In this document: piece after piece, positions 18,448-27,401 of the stretch
Numbering within the stretch: position 1 is the first letter of the stretch
Layout of the letters: each line of letters starts with the position of its first letter
Origin: Microbacterium sp. SORGH_AS_0969
GTDB taxonomy: Bacteria > Actinomycetota > Actinomycetes > Actinomycetales > Microbacteriaceae
Reading direction: 5' to 3'
NCBI RefSeq assembly: GCF_030818255.1
Contig: NZ_JAUTAG010000001.1
Span: forward strand, 1,612,001-1,676,000
DNA length: 64,000 nucleotides
The notes under the pieces: model-generated
What the model saw: the letters and a program-made list of their open reading frames with translations, nothing else
The model's database searches: none
What the model was told of the DNA's origin: nothing
Translations under genes and position numbers: made by a program

Positions 18448-18780
18448 TCAGCGTGCGCCGAAGCGCGCGGCGTCGAACGACGAACCGGACTCGAGGCTCG
18501 TGGTCTCGTCGACCATGGCCGCCTCGCCCTCCTGGAACGAGCGGTCCATGCCCGTGATGCCGGTGAGCACCCCGTCGAGGGAGAGTTTGAGCTCGGCCGA
18601 GATCTCGTCGGTGCGGGACTTGAAGCGATCGAAGGCCGCGCGACCGGCGCCCTGGAACTGTCCTTCGAGAGGCTCTGCGGCCTCGAAGAGCTGGCGGACG
18701 AGCAGTGAGAGCTCGTCGCTCGAGCCCGATGTTGCCTTGCTCAGCACGCCCAGCGTGCTGGAACCCATTGCGAACTTCAC
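18448..18780 (-). CDS. WXG100-like partner of the ESAT-6-like protein
   Basis: A 110-residue protein, helical and signal-less. FQGAGRAAFDRFKSR occupies the place of the WXG turn and its following helix. Its size and pairing with the next Esx-like gene suggest the CFP-10-like partner. The GTG start (VKFAMGSS) is preferred because GAAGGGTGG lies six bases upstream. An in-frame ATG five codons later is the alternative. The AT-richer 90 bases upstream (18781-18870) are the likely promoter region. An open frame extends further upstream but looks non-coding. Confidence 0.72.
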   Translation of the reverse strand: MKFAMGSSTLGVLSKATSGSSDELSLLVRQLFEAAEPLEGQFQGAGRAAFDRFKSRTDEISAELKLSLDGVLTGITGMDRSFQEGEAAMVDETTSLESGSSFDAARFGAR

Positions 18781-18871
18781 GAGAGACCACCCTTCGGGTC
18801 GTGAATCGGGGATGACGAACGAGTCGACATTAATCAGGTCGGCACGGCCGAGGAAGCCGATGTGGATGACT

Positions 18872-18896
18872 CTCCCCAAACCCTCATCTTGGGGAG
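18872..18896 (-). terminator. hairpin downstream of the HhH-GPD gene
   Basis: CTCCCCAA (18872-18879) pairs with TTGGGGAG (18889-18896) over a nine-base loop, seven bases beyond the stop of the HhH-GPD gene on the minus strand. Position and stem fit a terminator, although the run of T is short. Confidence 0.5.
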
Positions 18897-18902
18897 GAGG
18901 AG

Positions 18903-19478
18903 TCAGGAAGCGTTCTCGCGCGCTGCTGCTTTGGCCGCGCGCTTGAACTCGCGCACCTTGGTCAACGACTCCGGGCTCGTGATGTCGGCGACGGAACGGA
19001 ACGACCCGTCCTCGCCGTACGGAGCGGCGGCGTCGCGCCACCCCGCGCCCGTGAAGCCGCGTTGTTTGCCCAGGAGCGCGAGGAAGATCTTGGCCTTCTG
19101 CTCGCCGAATCCCGGCAGCGCCTTCAGGCGCTTCAACACCGTCGCGCCGTCGGGGTCGTCGCGTGTCCAGATCGCCGCGGCGTCCCCTTCCCAGTCCTGC
19201 TCGATCGCGGCGCACAGCGCCTGGACGCGCTTCGCCATCGACCCCGGGAAGCGGTGCACCGCGGGAGACTGCGCGAAAGCAGCCGCGAAGGTGTCGGGGT
19301 TCTCATGCGCGATGGCCGCGGCATCCATCGATCCGGTGCGCTCCTGGATCTTGAGCGGTCCGGCGAAGGCGGTCTCCATCGCGACCTGCTGGTCGAGGAG
19401 CATCCCGATCAGCAGCGCGAGGGGATTGCTCGAGAGCAGGTCGTCGGCGGCGGGGTCGTCGGTGATGTGCAGGCTCAT
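18903..19478 (-). CDS. HhH-GPD family protein (uncharacterised glycosylase type)
   Basis: A 191-residue protein. The N-terminal segment NPLALLIGMLLDQQVAMETAF and a helix-hairpin-helix LKALPGFGEQKAKIFLALLGKQ (about 123-144) match the actinobacterial HhH-GPD group known as TIGR03252, related to base-excision DNA glycosylases. The catalytic Lys/Asp pair of the enzyme families is not clearly visible, so activity is not assured. The ATG start gives a complete N-terminal motif. It lies 29 bases after the next small gene on the same strand and may be transcribed with it. Confidence 0.8.
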   Translation of the reverse strand: MSLHITDDPAADDLLSSNPLALLIGMLLDQQVAMETAFAGPLKIQERTGSMDAAAIAHENPDTFAAAFAQSPAVHRFPGSMAKRVQALCAAIEQDWEGDAAAIWTRDDPDGATVLKRLKALPGFGEQKAKIFLALLGKQRGFTGAGWRDAAAPYGEDGSFRSVADITSPESLTKVREFKRAAKAAARENAS

Positions 19479-19507
19479 GCGTCCATTCTCGCGCGGACCC
19501 GCCCGGC

Positions 19508-19789
19508 TCACTCGGGCTCGGCGATCCACTTCCGCGCGAAAGGCACGGCATCCATCGTGTCCAGGTCGGCCGTGACCTCGGTGAGCTGTTTCTCGAAGTG
19601 CTCGACGTCTCCCGGCGGAAGCCGCTTCACGAGCGAGCCGTCCGCCCGTCGGATCACGACCTCGCTCACCGACGGCGCATCGGTCCCGGCGTCGAAGAGC
19701 CCCATGACCACCGTCGCGGCCCAGCGCAGGCCGTTGCCGGAGCGCTTCTCCCCGGCGACGCGGTACACCTCGGATGCGGGAGTGCTCAT
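19508..19789 (-). CDS. conserved small protein of unknown function
   Basis: A 93-residue soluble protein (VYRVAGEKRSGNGLRWAATVVMGLFDAGTDAPSV and so on), ending in a region rich in acidic residues. I recognise no domain beyond its look of a conserved actinobacterial hypothetical. The start is ambiguous: the upstream sequence reads GGCAGG-ATGAATGCC-ATG, and the second ATG (19789) has the better Shine-Dalgarno spacing, so it is used here. It follows the palindrome cluster and precedes the HhH-GPD gene on the same strand. Confidence 0.65.
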   Translation of the reverse strand: MSTPASEVYRVAGEKRSGNGLRWAATVVMGLFDAGTDAPSVSEVVIRRADGSLVKRLPPGDVEHFEKQLTEVTADLDTMDAVPFARKWIAEPE

Positions 19790-19841
19790 GGCATTCATCC
19801 TGCCCGACGGGGTGTCTGCTTCGTCGCCGACTTTCGTGCCA

Positions 19842-19915
19842 GCCGGAGGATCTGGGACGACCGGAGGATGGATGCCGGGGGCCGGTCCTCCGCTTGTCCC
19901 AGATCCTCCGCCGGT
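19842..19915. repeat. palindromic element D1
   Basis: An inverted repeat whose arms each contain the box CCGGAGGA twice, separated by TCTGGGACGA, which itself pairs with the matching spacer of the other arm. The loop holds GGATGCC. It is the third of three tandem copies counted from hemA and lies between hemA and the 93-residue protein gene. Confidence 0.85.
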
Positions 19916-19936
19916 CACGCCCCCGCAGCCCGCCAC

Positions 19937-20006
19937 GGGAGGAGTTTCGGCGGCGGGAGGGCGGATGCCGCGGCGGCGGCCCTCCGCTCCCGGAACCTCC
20001 TCCGCC
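19937..20006. repeat. palindromic element D2
   Basis: A diverged member of the D family. The left arm GGGAGGAGTTTCGGCGGCGG pairs with a right arm ending CCGGAACCTCCTCC, and the loop carries GGATGCC. It lies between D1 and D3. Flanking GCAGCCCG sequences recur on both sides. Confidence 0.75.
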
Positions 20007-20040
20007 GGCTCGCGGAACATGCCGCAGCCCGGTGCCGGTG

Positions 20041-20119
20041 CCAGCCGGAGGACTGGGGACGAAGGGAGGACGGATGCCGGGGCTCGGTCCTCCGCTCGTC
20101 CCAGGTCCTCCGCCGGTCA
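20041..20119. repeat. palindromic element D3
   Basis: It runs from CCAGCCGGAGGACTGGGGAC to GTCCTCCGCCGGTCACGG, nearly the same sequence as D1 with GGATGCC in the loop. It starts about 30 bases beyond the hemA stop. Elements D1-D3 together fill almost the whole 360-base gap 19790-20149, in which I see no gene. Confidence 0.85.
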
Positions 20120-20149
20120 CGGCGTGGCCCGGCCACTCGGCGGAACGCG

Positions 20150-21481
20150 TCAGCCCGCGTCGGCCACCGGACGCTCGGCGGAGGCCGCGGAGTCGGCGAC
20201 CTCGATGCCGAACAGGGCCGACAGGGCGTCGATGTACTCGTCGGCGCGCCCGGTCTCGGCGAGCTCGTGCGCGCGCGTCGTCGGGGTGTGCAGCAGAACA
20301 CCGACGAGGTGACGAAGAGCCTGCTCGGTCTGGCCACCCTCGTCGCCGCGGGCACGGACGCGCGCGACCTCGGCGTCGAGAACCCCGAAGACGTGCGCGC
20401 GCAGGGCGACGACGGCGGGGGTGATGTTTTTACGCTCTCCCACCGACACGAAGCGGCGTGCGGCGTCGCGGACCAGGTCGCGCGCGGCATCCGTCGCCTG
20501 CAGCTCTTCGAGCGGGGCGTGCAGGCGGATGGTCTCGAGGTCGAGCAGGTCGACGCCGGGCACCGTGGCGACGTCGGGGTCGACGTTGCGGGGCAGACCG
20601 AGATCGATCACCAGACGGCGACCGGAGTGGTCGACCGGGCAGCCCGTCGCGGCGGGAGCGGCCGCTTCGACCGCGGTGCGGCCCGCGGCGAAGGTCGCGG
20701 CGCTGACGACGTGGTGCTCGCTCGTCGTGCACGTGATCACGAGGTCGGCGTGTGCGACGGCCATGGGGAACGTCTCGGCCGACACGGCGTGCAGGCCGTG
20801 CTTCGCGGCGAACTTCGCGGCACGGCCCGAGGGGGAGTGCACCGAGATGTTCTCGGCGCCCTGGTCGCGGAGCGCGGCGACGGTCGCTGCGGCGTAGGCG
20901 CCGGTGCCGACCAGCAGCACGCGCTGCGTCGACCAGTCGGCGATGCGGCTGCTCGCGAGCTCGAGACCGAGGCGCACGAGCGAGCGCCCGGCGCGGCCGA
21001 TCGCGGTGGAGTTCTTCACGCCGCGCTGAGCCTCGGATGCCCGCTGGAAGAGCCGCTCGAGCTCGGCCGACGTGGTGCCCTGTTCGCGCGACTCGGTCAG
21101 CGCGCGGCGTACTTGGCCGGCGATCTCGCCCTCGCCGACGACGACGGATTCGAGTCCGGATGCCACGGCGAACAGGTGCTCCGCGACCTCGCTGCCGCCG
21201 AGAACGGTGTACGAGCCCTCGAGCTCGCGAGCCGGGACGCCCGTGGCGCTCTCGATCGCGGCGAGGGTTGCTTCGACGCCGAGCGCGACACCCGCGGTGA
21301 CCGGCTCGTCCATGTCGACGTACGCCTCGAAGCGATTGCAGGTCGCGACGACGACCGCTCCCTGCACGCACTCGCCGCCGTGCTCGGTGATCAGGGGTGC
21401 AACGGGGCTGCTGGGTACGCTGAGTCGCTCGAGGAGCTCGAAGGACGCGGTCTTGTGACTCGCGCTGACGCACAGCAGCAC
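20150..21481 (-). CDS. hemA: glutamyl-tRNA reductase
   Basis: A 443-residue enzyme that reduces glutamyl-tRNA(Glu) to glutamate-1-semialdehyde, the entry step of C5 heme synthesis. The catalytic Cys48 lies in [11 protein letters not shown] tRNA-binding N-terminal domain is followed by an NADPH-binding region ([21 protein letters not shown]) and a C-terminal dimerisation helix. Length is normal. It is divergent from hemE, with about 100 bases between starts (21482-21581) that should hold both promoters. Downstream lies a cluster of three palindromes in place of a classical terminator. Confidence 0.95.
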   Translation of the reverse strand: MLLCVSASHKTASFELLERLSVPSSPVAPLITEHGGECVQGAVVVATCNRFEAYVDMDEPVTAGVALGVEATLAAIESATGVPARELEGSYTVLGGSEVAEHLFAVASGLESVVVGEGEIAGQVRRALTESREQGTTSAELERLFQRASEAQRGVKNSTAIGRAGRSLVRLGLELASSRIADWSTQRVLLVGTGAYAAATVAALRDQGAENISVHSPSGRAAKFAAKHGLHAVSAETFPMAVAHADLVITCTTSEHHVVSAATFAAGRTAVEAAAPAATGCPVDHSGRRLVIDLGLPRNVDPDVATVPGVDLLDLETIRLHAPLEELQATDAARDLVRDAARRFVSVGERKNITPAVVALRAHVFGVLDAEVARVRARGDEGGQTEQALRHLVGVLLHTPTTRAHELAETGRADEYIDALSALFGIEVADSAASAERPVADAG

Positions 21482-21581
21482 CCGATCATTCTACGCCCGG
21501 GGTGCGAGGGGTGTTCCGGACGGCCGCTCGACGTCGAGGCATCCCCTCTTCGCGCGTACGCCCGATGGGAGAATGGATGCC

Positions 21582-22649
21582 ATGGCCACCCCCGATGCCC
21601 CCCTTCTGCGCGCCCTCCGCGGCGACCGTCCCGAACGGCAGCCCGTCTGGTTCATGCGGCAGGCGGGGCGCTCGCTCCCCGAGTACCGCGAGCTGCGCGT
21701 CGGGACCCGCATGCTCGACGCGTGCCTCACCCCGCACCTCGCGGCCGAGATCACGCTGCAGCCGATCCGGCGCCACGACGTGGATGCCGCCATCTTCTTC
21801 AGTGACATCGTCGTGCCGCTTCGCCTGGCCGGTGTCGACGTCGTGATCGAGCCCGGTCGCGGCCCGGTGTTCGCCGACCCCGTGCGCACGGCCGACGACG
21901 TCGCGCGCATCACGGCGATCGACCCGGACGACGTGGCAGCAGCCGCGGAGCCGGTGCGCGAGGCAGCCCGGCTCGTGACCGCCGAGCTTGACGACGCCGT
22001 GCCCCTGATCGGCTTCGCCGGGGCGCCGTTCACTCTCGCGGCCTATCTCGTCGAGGGCGGCCCCTCGAAGGAGCACCTGCGGGCGCGCGGCATGATGCAC
22101 GCCGACCCCGCGTCGTGGCACCGTCTCGCGGGGTGGCTCGCGAAAGTCTCGCGCGCGTTCCTCGACGCGCAGATCGACGGCGGTGCGCAGGCGGTACAGC
22201 TGTTCGACTCGTGGGCCGGGTCGCTGTCGCCCGCGACCTTCCGCGAGTTCATCGCTCCGCACTCGCGAGAGGCGCTCGAGGGCATCGAGGTTCCGCGCAT
22301 CCACTTCGGTGTGGGCACCGGGGCGTTCCTCGACGACATGCGCCTGGGCGGCCTCGCCGACGCGGTCGGTGTGGACTGGCGGATGCCGCTCGACGAGGCC
22401 GCGGCCCTCGTCGGCCCCGACGTGACGCTCCAGGGCAACCTCGACCCGGCGCTGCTCGGAGCCCCGTGGCCCGTCCTCGAAGCCCACGTCGACGACGTGC
22501 TCGCGAGGGGACGCGCAGCTCGCGCGCACATCCTCAACCTGGGTCACGGCGTCCCGCCCGACACCGATCCCGACGTGCTGACCCGGATCGTCGCGCATGC
22601 GCACGGCGAGCTCGCGCACGACGAGCTCGAGCTCGGGGCGAACGCATGA
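21582..22649 (+). CDS. hemE: uroporphyrinogen decarboxylase
   Basis: A 355-residue enzyme that decarboxylates uroporphyrinogen III to coproporphyrinogen III. Conserved blocks are [16 protein letters not shown] near the N terminus, [17 protein letters not shown] and a C-terminal [13 protein letters not shown]. The upstream sequence is GGGAGA-ATGGATGCC-ATG; the second ATG is used because it is correctly spaced from the Shine-Dalgarno sequence. Its stop overlaps the hemY start by ATGA, so the two are co-translated. Ordinary in length and content. Confidence 0.95.
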   Translation: MATPDAPLLRALRGDRPERQPVWFMRQAGRSLPEYRELRVGTRMLDACLTPHLAAEITLQPIRRHDVDAAIFFSDIVVPLRLAGVDVVIEPGRGPVFADPVRTADDVARITAIDPDDVAAAAEPVREAARLVTAELDDAVPLIGFAGAPFTLAAYLVEGGPSKEHLRARGMMHADPASWHRLAGWLAKVSRAFLDAQIDGGAQAVQLFDSWAGSLSPATFREFIAPHSREALEGIEVPRIHFGVGTGAFLDDMRLGGLADAVGVDWRMPLDEAAALVGPDVTLQGNLDPALLGAPWPVLEAHVDDVLARGRAARAHILNLGHGVPPDTDPDVLTRIVAHAHGELAHDELELGANA

Positions 22650-24148
22650 GCGACCCGCTCGCGCGCCTCGCGCGGCAGGCGTCCGAGACGCACGTCGTCG
22701 TGGCCGGGGGCGGGATCGCGGGCCTCGTCGCGGCGTGGGAGTGCGCGAAGGTCGGGCTGCGCGTCACCGTCCTCGAGGCCTCGGAGGCCTTCGGCGGTGT
22801 CATCCGCTCCGCGGAGGTCGGGGGCCTCACCCTCGACGTCGGGGCCGAGAGCTTCGCGACGCGCGGCGGCGTGGTCCGCGCCCTCCTGGACGAGCTCGGT
22901 CTCGCCGACGCCGTGGTCTCGCCGAACCCGGCCGGAGCGTGGGTCGCGGGCGTGCCGGGGGTCGGGGCGGCTCCCCTGCCGAAGGGCGGGGTGCTCGGCA
23001 TCCCGGACAATCCCTTCGCTCCCGACGTCCGCCGCATCATCGGGTGGAGCGGAACCTGGCGCGCCTACCTCGATCGCCTGCGGCCGCCGCTGACGATCGG
23101 GCATCAGCGCAGCCTCGGCACGCTCGTCCGCACCCGGATGGGCGCGCGTGTGCTCGACCGCCTCGTCGCGCCGGTCACGAGCGGGGTGTACTCCGCGCGG
23201 CCCGACGACATCGACGTCGATCTCGCCGCGCCCGGACTGAACGCCGCCCTCACCCGCACGGGCTCGCTGTCGGGCGCCGTCGCAGAGATGCGTCTCAGCC
23301 GTGCCGACGCCAAGCCCGCCGATGCTCCGGCCTCCGACGTTCCCGTCGCGGAAAGCCGCAAAGCGCCCGCTCCCGGCGGGGCCGTGCAGGGCATCGCCGG
23401 GGGGATGTCGCGCCTCGTCGACGCGCTCGTCGCCCAGCTGGTCGAGCTCGGCGTCGAGCTGCGCACGGAGGCGTCGGTCAATGCCTTCGAGCCGAACGGC
23501 ACCGGGTGGCGCGTCGTGATCTCCGGGGACACCGACCCCCTCGACGCCGAAGCCGTCATCGTGGCGCTCCCCGAGGGGCCCGCCCGCGCGCTCCTCGCGC
23601 CCGTCGTGCCCGCGCTCGAGGTGGGCGACCCCGTCGCCCCGGTGGTCGAGGTCGTCACCCTCGTGCTCGACGCGCCCGTGCTCGACGCCGCTCCTCGCGG
23701 GACCGGCGTGCTCACCGTGCCCGGGAGCCACGTGGCGAAAGCCCTCACGCATTCGACGGTGAAGTGGGACTGGGTTCGGGATGCCACCGCCCCCGGCATC
23801 CATGTCGTCCGGGTGTCGTTCGGAGCCCAGGGCGAAGAGCCCGCGACCGCCGACCTCGACGACGACGCCGCGGCGCACCTCGCGCTCTCGGAGGCGGCGG
23901 CGATGTTCGGCGTCGAGCTGCCGGCATCCACCCTCCGCGCCGCGCGGCGCGTGCGCTACGTGCAGTCGCAACCCGCGGCCACCATCGGTCGCGCGGCCGA
24001 GACCGCCGCGGCCCGCGGCGCAGTGCATGCGGTGACGGGCCTCGGGGTGACCGGGGCCTGGGTCGCGGGGACGGGGCTCGCCCAGGTCATCCCCGACGCG
24101 CGCGCCGAGGCGGACCGGGTCCGCAGCGCCGCCCTGTGGCATCACTGA
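22646..24148 (+). CDS. hemY: coproporphyrinogen III / protoporphyrinogen oxidase
   Basis: A 500-residue FAD enzyme. The dinucleotide motif [16 protein letters not shown] lies at about 17-33, and a C-terminal FAD motif [20 protein letters not shown] is present. In Gram-positive bacteria using HemQ the HemY enzyme oxidises coproporphyrinogen III to coproporphyrin III, so that activity (CgoX) is the likely one. It begins inside the hemE stop (ATGA). The ferrochelatase needed next is not in this window. A Pro/Ala-rich loop around residues 220-245 is slightly longer than usual. Confidence 0.92.
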   Translation: MSDPLARLARQASETHVVVAGGGIAGLVAAWECAKVGLRVTVLEASEAFGGVIRSAEVGGLTLDVGAESFATRGGVVRALLDELGLADAVVSPNPAGAWVAGVPGVGAAPLPKGGVLGIPDNPFAPDVRRIIGWSGTWRAYLDRLRPPLTIGHQRSLGTLVRTRMGARVLDRLVAPVTSGVYSARPDDIDVDLAAPGLNAALTRTGSLSGAVAEMRLSRADAKPADAPASDVPVAESRKAPAPGGAVQGIAGGMSRLVDALVAQLVELGVELRTEASVNAFEPNGTGWRVVISGDTDPLDAEAVIVALPEGPARALLAPVVPALEVGDPVAPVVEVVTLVLDAPVLDAAPRGTGVLTVPGSHVAKALTHSTVKWDWVRDATAPGIHVVRVSFGAQGEEPATADLDDDAAAHLALSEAAAMFGVELPASTLRAARRVRYVQSQPAATIGRAAETAAARGAVHAVTGLGVTGAWVAGTGLAQVIPDARAEADRVRSAALWHH

Positions 24149-24259
24149 CCGGCACTCTCCTCGCGGAGATGTCGCGGTCTGTCAAGGGCGGATGCCGGAA
24201 TCGGAATACGTGACTATCGTGAGAGTCGACCAGCACTCGATCGAGCGTGAGGAGACCCC

Positions 24260-24661
24260 ATGAGGGGCAAAGCAGCACTCGTCGTCGGACTCGTGGCGGG
24301 CTACGTGCTCGGTGCACGCGCGGGACGCGAGCGGTACGAGCAGATCAAGGCGCAGGCCGAGAAGGTCTGGGAACAGCCTGTCGTCCAGGGGCAGGTCGAG
24401 AAGGTCAAGGCCTTCGGCGTCTCGGCCCTGAAGTCCGTGCCCGGCGTGGTCTGGAAGGGCGCGAAGTCGGTCACCGGCGCCGCCGCCCAGTCCGGCACGG
24501 CCCAGGAGCGCGCGGAGCGCGCCGCGAAGGCGGCCAAGCAGTCGGCATCCGAGGTGGCCGATGTGGTCGAAGACTCGGTCGACGACGCGAAGCAGGCCGA
24601 GAAGACCGCGACCACGCGCGCTCGTGCGGCCAAGAGCGGCTCCACCTCGTCCGGGAGCTGA
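24260..24661 (+). CDS. YtxH-like small membrane-associated protein
   Basis: A 133-residue protein. The N-terminal segment ALVVGLVAGYVLGARAGRERYEQI forms a glycine-rich membrane anchor of the YtxH type. The rest is a Lys/Ala/Glu-rich amphipathic helix region, probably coiled. It opens a compact three-gene cluster with the holin-like protein and the DUF3618 protein, a conserved actinobacterial arrangement linked to the envelope. GTGAGGAG precedes the ATG. Function is unknown. Confidence 0.75.
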   Translation: MRGKAALVVGLVAGYVLGARAGRERYEQIKAQAEKVWEQPVVQGQVEKVKAFGVSALKSVPGVVWKGAKSVTGAAAQSGTAQERAERAAKAAKQSASEVADVVEDSVDDAKQAEKTATTRARAAKSGSTSSGS

Positions 24662-24664
24662 GGC

Positions 24665-25075
24665 ATGACCACTCCTCGCGGGTTCCGCGATCGCTCCGAC
24701 GACAGCCTGTTCGCGCTGATCGGCGACATCCCCGAGCTCGTCCGCAACCTCGTCATCGCCGAGATCAACGGGGCGAAGGCGTGGGCGCAGCGCACGGCGA
24801 AAGACGCCGGGATCGGCGCCGGCTGGTTCGTCGGCGCGTTGATCGTGGTGTTCTGGGCCGTCCCCGTGTTCTTCGCGTTCGTGATCGCTCTGCTGTCGCT
24901 CTGGCTGCAGGTGTGGGCCGCGGCGCTCATCGTGTTCGGCGTGATGATCGTCATCACCGCGGTGCTCGCGCTGCTCGGATGGCTGCGGTTCAAGAAGCTC
25001 TCGAACCGCGAGAACCCGGGCGAGGCGATCGCCGAAGACGTCCGCATCGTGAAGGAGGCCGGCAGTGAGTATTGA
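24665..25075 (+). CDS. holin-superfamily III-like membrane protein
   Basis: A 136-residue protein with two adjacent transmembrane helices (about 58-115: GWFVGALIVVFWAVPVFFAF and WAAALIVFGVMIVITAVLAL) between charged cytosolic ends. This is the layout of the Pfam family called phage holin superfamily III (Actinobacteriophage-holin-like). No phage gene is nearby, so it is a chromosomal envelope protein rather than prophage. It lies three bases after the YtxH-like gene and overlaps the next gene by 11 bases. Confidence 0.78.
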   Translation: MTTPRGFRDRSDDSLFALIGDIPELVRNLVIAEINGAKAWAQRTAKDAGIGAGWFVGALIVVFWAVPVFFAFVIALLSLWLQVWAAALIVFGVMIVITAVLALLGWLRFKKLSNRENPGEAIAEDVRIVKEAGSEY

Positions 25076-25343
25076 GCGTCCCGTCCCCGTCCCCCGCACC
25101 GCGGTGCCGCTTGGCATCACCGACCCGGTGCAGTCCGCGCGCGCGGAGCTGAAGGCGGCGCTCGCCGCCCTCGAAGAGAAGGCGAACATCCCGCGTCGCG
25201 CGAGCGAGGCGGTCGATCAGAAGATCCGCGACGTGCGCGAGAGCGCTCAGCGCAACCCGGGCGCGGCCGCAGCGGTCGTCGCCGGTGTCGCGAGCCTCGT
25301 CGGGTTCGCGGTCTGGGGCATCGTCCGCGCGTACACGCGCTGA
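25065..25343 (+). CDS. DUF3618 protein
   Basis: A 92-residue protein. A central pattern of DUF3618 is seen (VQSARAELKAALAALEEKANIPRR), followed by a charged helix and a C-terminal transmembrane helix AAAVVAGVASLVGFAVWGIV. DUF3618 proteins regularly follow holin-like proteins in actinobacteria. The GTG start lies inside the preceding gene. It is the last gene of the three-gene cluster and is followed by a strong terminator. Confidence 0.78.
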   Translation: MSIERPVPVPRTAVPLGITDPVQSARAELKAALAALEEKANIPRRASEAVDQKIRDVRESAQRNPGAAAAVVAGVASLVGFAVWGIVRAYTR

Positions 25344-25350
25344 GTTTCCC

Positions 25351-25389
25351 CGAAGCGGCCCGTTCCTCTGTCGGGGGCGGGCCGCTTCG
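25351..25389 (+). terminator. strong hairpin after the DUF3618 gene
   Basis: CGAAGCGGCCCG (25351-25362) pairs perfectly with CGGGCCGCTTCG (25378-25389) over a 15-base loop, seven bases after the stop. It ends transcription of the YtxH/holin/DUF3618 operon before the repeat field begins. Confidence 0.75.
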
Positions 25390-25397
25390 TCGTGCGG

Positions 25398-25790
25398 TTC
25401 CGGGCGGGCGTTCCGGATACCGCGGGCGTGCCGTCGTGCGGAGTCCGGGGGCGACGCGCCGCTGGCGGCCCGAGGGTGTCGGCGTGTCGGGTACGAACTC
25501 CGCCTGATGGTCCGCGGTGGGAGGCCCGGGGCGTCGATGGTTCCGGATGCCGAGCGCGTACCGTCGTGCGGAGTCCGGCGGCGACATGCCGCTTGCGGCC
25601 CGAGGGTGTCGGCGTGTCGGCCACGAACTCCGCCTGACGGTCCGCGGTGGGAGGCCCGGGGCGTCGACGGTTCCGGATGCCGGGCGCGTGCCGTCGTGCG
25701 GAGTCCGGCGGCGACATGCCGCTTGCGGCCCGAGGGTGTCGGCGTGTCGGCCACGAACTCCGCCTGACGGTCCGCGGCACCGCCCGCCGG
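25398..25790. repeat. 130-bp tandem repeat, three copies of palindrome family C
   Basis: CCGTCGTGCGGAGTCCGG begins at 25431, 25561 and 25691, an exact 130-base period. Each unit is an 80-bp inverted repeat (25431-25510, 25561-25640, 25691-25770) whose right arm ends GAACTCCGCCTGACGG. A 50-bp linker containing GGATGCC follows, and a partial linker precedes the first unit. The field fills the 456-base gap between the convergent DUF3618 and bestrophin-like genes. I see no gene in it. Confidence 0.9.
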
Positions 25791-25799
25791 CTGATCCGC

Positions 25800-26588
25800 C
25801 TACGGTTCGTTGACGAACAACCCGTCGAGCAGGTCTTGGAAGTACTCCGGCGTCACCGCAATCGGGCCGGCGTAGGCGTGGTCGAACCCGGCTATCGCGT
25901 AGAGCAGGAGCGCGACGAACAGCGCCAGCATCCCCGACATCAGGAGGTGGATCCGCAGGTTCCGCACCTCGATGAGTCCGAGCAGCACCGCGTTCAGCAG
26001 CGCGCCGACCGCCAGCACGATCCACAGCACGCCGGGGAGGGCGAGGTGCGTCAGCGCGATGCGGTCGCGGCGGTCGTGCACGAGCTGCCGGAACTGCTCG
26101 AGCGCCTCCTGCACGTACACGACCTCGACCGCCGACGTCGGCTGCACGGCGTCGATGGCCTTCTGCATGCCGGTGATGTTGGCATCCGACTCCGACGGCA
26201 ACTGGAGGCGCCGCTGTTCGGGCCAGTCTTCGTCGATCACGGCGCGCGTGTACTGCACGATCTGGTCCTGCAGTTCGTCCTGCTGCGGCTCGGGGAGCAG
26301 GGTCGCCGTGCGATAGAGCGACGCGAGCGACGACGACTCCTCGAGCACGATCCCGTCGACCTCGGTGAAGTTTCCGTAGGCCGCCGCGGCGATGAGCGCG
26401 AGCGTGACTCCGTAGAACACGCCGTAGGCGCCGACCGCGTAGCTGAGGACGCGGTCCCACTCCTCACCCTGCGGCGCGACCCGGAAGACCCACCTTCGCA
26501 GGACCAGCAGGATGCCGCACGAGATGCCGACGACGAAGATGATGAACAGCGGCAGCCCCACGGCCATGGGGAAGTCATAGAGCCACAT
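25800..26588 (-). CDS. DUF4239 / bestrophin-like membrane protein
   Basis: A 262-residue protein with two N-terminal transmembrane helices (VGLPLFIIFVVGISCGILLVL and VGAYGVFYGVTLALIAAAAY), a cytosolic helical middle region and two C-terminal helices. This is the DUF4239 (bestrophin-like domain) layout. Members are proposed to be channel-like, but function is not established. The ATG follows GAAAGGG. It runs convergent to the DUF3618 cluster and divergent from hemQ; 144 bases separate it from hemQ. Confidence 0.75.
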   Translation of the reverse strand: MWLYDFPMAVGLPLFIIFVVGISCGILLVLRRWVFRVAPQGEEWDRVLSYAVGAYGVFYGVTLALIAAAAYGNFTEVDGIVLEESSSLASLYRTATLLPEPQQDELQDQIVQYTRAVIDEDWPEQRRLQLPSESDANITGMQKAIDAVQPTSAVEVVYVQEALEQFRQLVHDRRDRIALTHLALPGVLWIVLAVGALLNAVLLGLIEVRNLRIHLLMSGMLALFVALLLYAIAGFDHAYAGPIAVTPEYFQDLLDGLFVNEP

Positions 26589-26732
26589 GGGGCACCCTTT
26601 CGGCGGGCGTCCCCCGACGCCGTCGGGGCACAGTACCAATCGCTGGCCCGCCCGCGCATCTCGATGCGCGAAAAGGCTCGGGAGTGAGCCAATCGGTTTG
26701 ATCGTCCGCGCGCACCGGACGAGACTGAGAGC

Positions 26733-27401
26733 ATGTCCGACGACAGCTCCTCCATCTACACCCTCTGGGCCATCCTCCGCCGCGACCCCGAGAACCCGGT
26801 GACCGCTTCGGATGCCACCGAGCTCGCGGATCTCACCGCCCTCATCGAGGCCGACGGTGTGACCGTCCGCGGCTTCTACGACGTCAGCGGGCTCCGCGCC
26901 GACGCCGACCTCATGGTCTGGCTCCACGGCCCGGACCCGCAGGCCCTCCAGCGCGACCTGCGGCGGCTGCGCCGCACCGAGCTGCTGAAGAACCTCCTCC
27001 CGACATGGAACGCGATGGGCGTCCACCGCGACGCGGAGTTCAACCGCTCGCACGTGCCCGGCTTCCTCCGCGGTATCCCGGCGCAGCAGTGGCTGTGCCT
27101 CTACCCGTTCGTGCGCAGCTACGAGTGGTACCTCCTGCCCGAGGCCGAGCGTCGCGAGATGCTCATCGAACACGGCAAGAAGGGCTCCGCCTACAAGGGG
27201 GTCATCGCCAACACCGTGGCATCCTTCGCTCTCGGCGACTACGAGTGGCTCCTGCCGATGGAGGCCGACGTGCTCACCGACCTCGTCGACATGATGCGCG
27301 ATCTCCGCTACACCGAGGCTCGCCGCCACGTCCGCGAGGAGGTGCCGTTCTACACCGGTCGCCTGGTCACGGTGGACGAGATCCCCGAGATCCTCCAGTG
27401 A
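26733..27401 (+). CDS. hemQ: coproheme decarboxylase HemQ
   Basis: A 222-residue member of the chlorite-dismutase family. In Gram-positive bacteria HemQ converts iron-coproporphyrin III to heme b, the final step of the coproporphyrin-dependent pathway. The conserved stretch YPFVRSYEWYLLP carries the catalytic Tyr, and MLIEHGKKGSAYKG contains the heme-side His region. It is the first gene of a hemQCDBL run and its stop overlaps the hemC start (GTGA). Together with hemY it fixes this organism's heme route. Confidence 0.93.
   Translation: MSDDSSSIYTLWAILRRDPENPVTASDATELADLTALIEADGVTVRGFYDVSGLRADADLMVWLHGPDPQALQRDLRRLRRTELLKNLLPTWNAMGVHRDAEFNRSHVPGFLRGIPAQQWLCLYPFVRSYEWYLLPEAERREMLIEHGKKGSAYKGVIANTVASFALGDYEWLLPMEADVLTDLVDMMRDLRYTEARRHVREEVPFYTGRLVTVDEIPEILQ

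Noticed and set aside
22115..24148. A 677-residue HemY with an N-terminal extension
   Set aside because: The upstream part overlaps hemE in another frame and has no homology; the ATG at 22646 in an ATGA overlap fits the family length.
24665..25075. Prophage remnant suggested by the holin-like protein
   Set aside because: No lysin, integrase or structural phage gene lies nearby; the YtxH/holin-like/DUF3618 trio is a normal actinobacterial chromosomal cluster.
25398..25790. Small Arg/Pro-rich proteins encoded by the 130-bp array
   Set aside because: Open frames exist on both strands but only reflect the repeat; they lack start signals and change with each unit.
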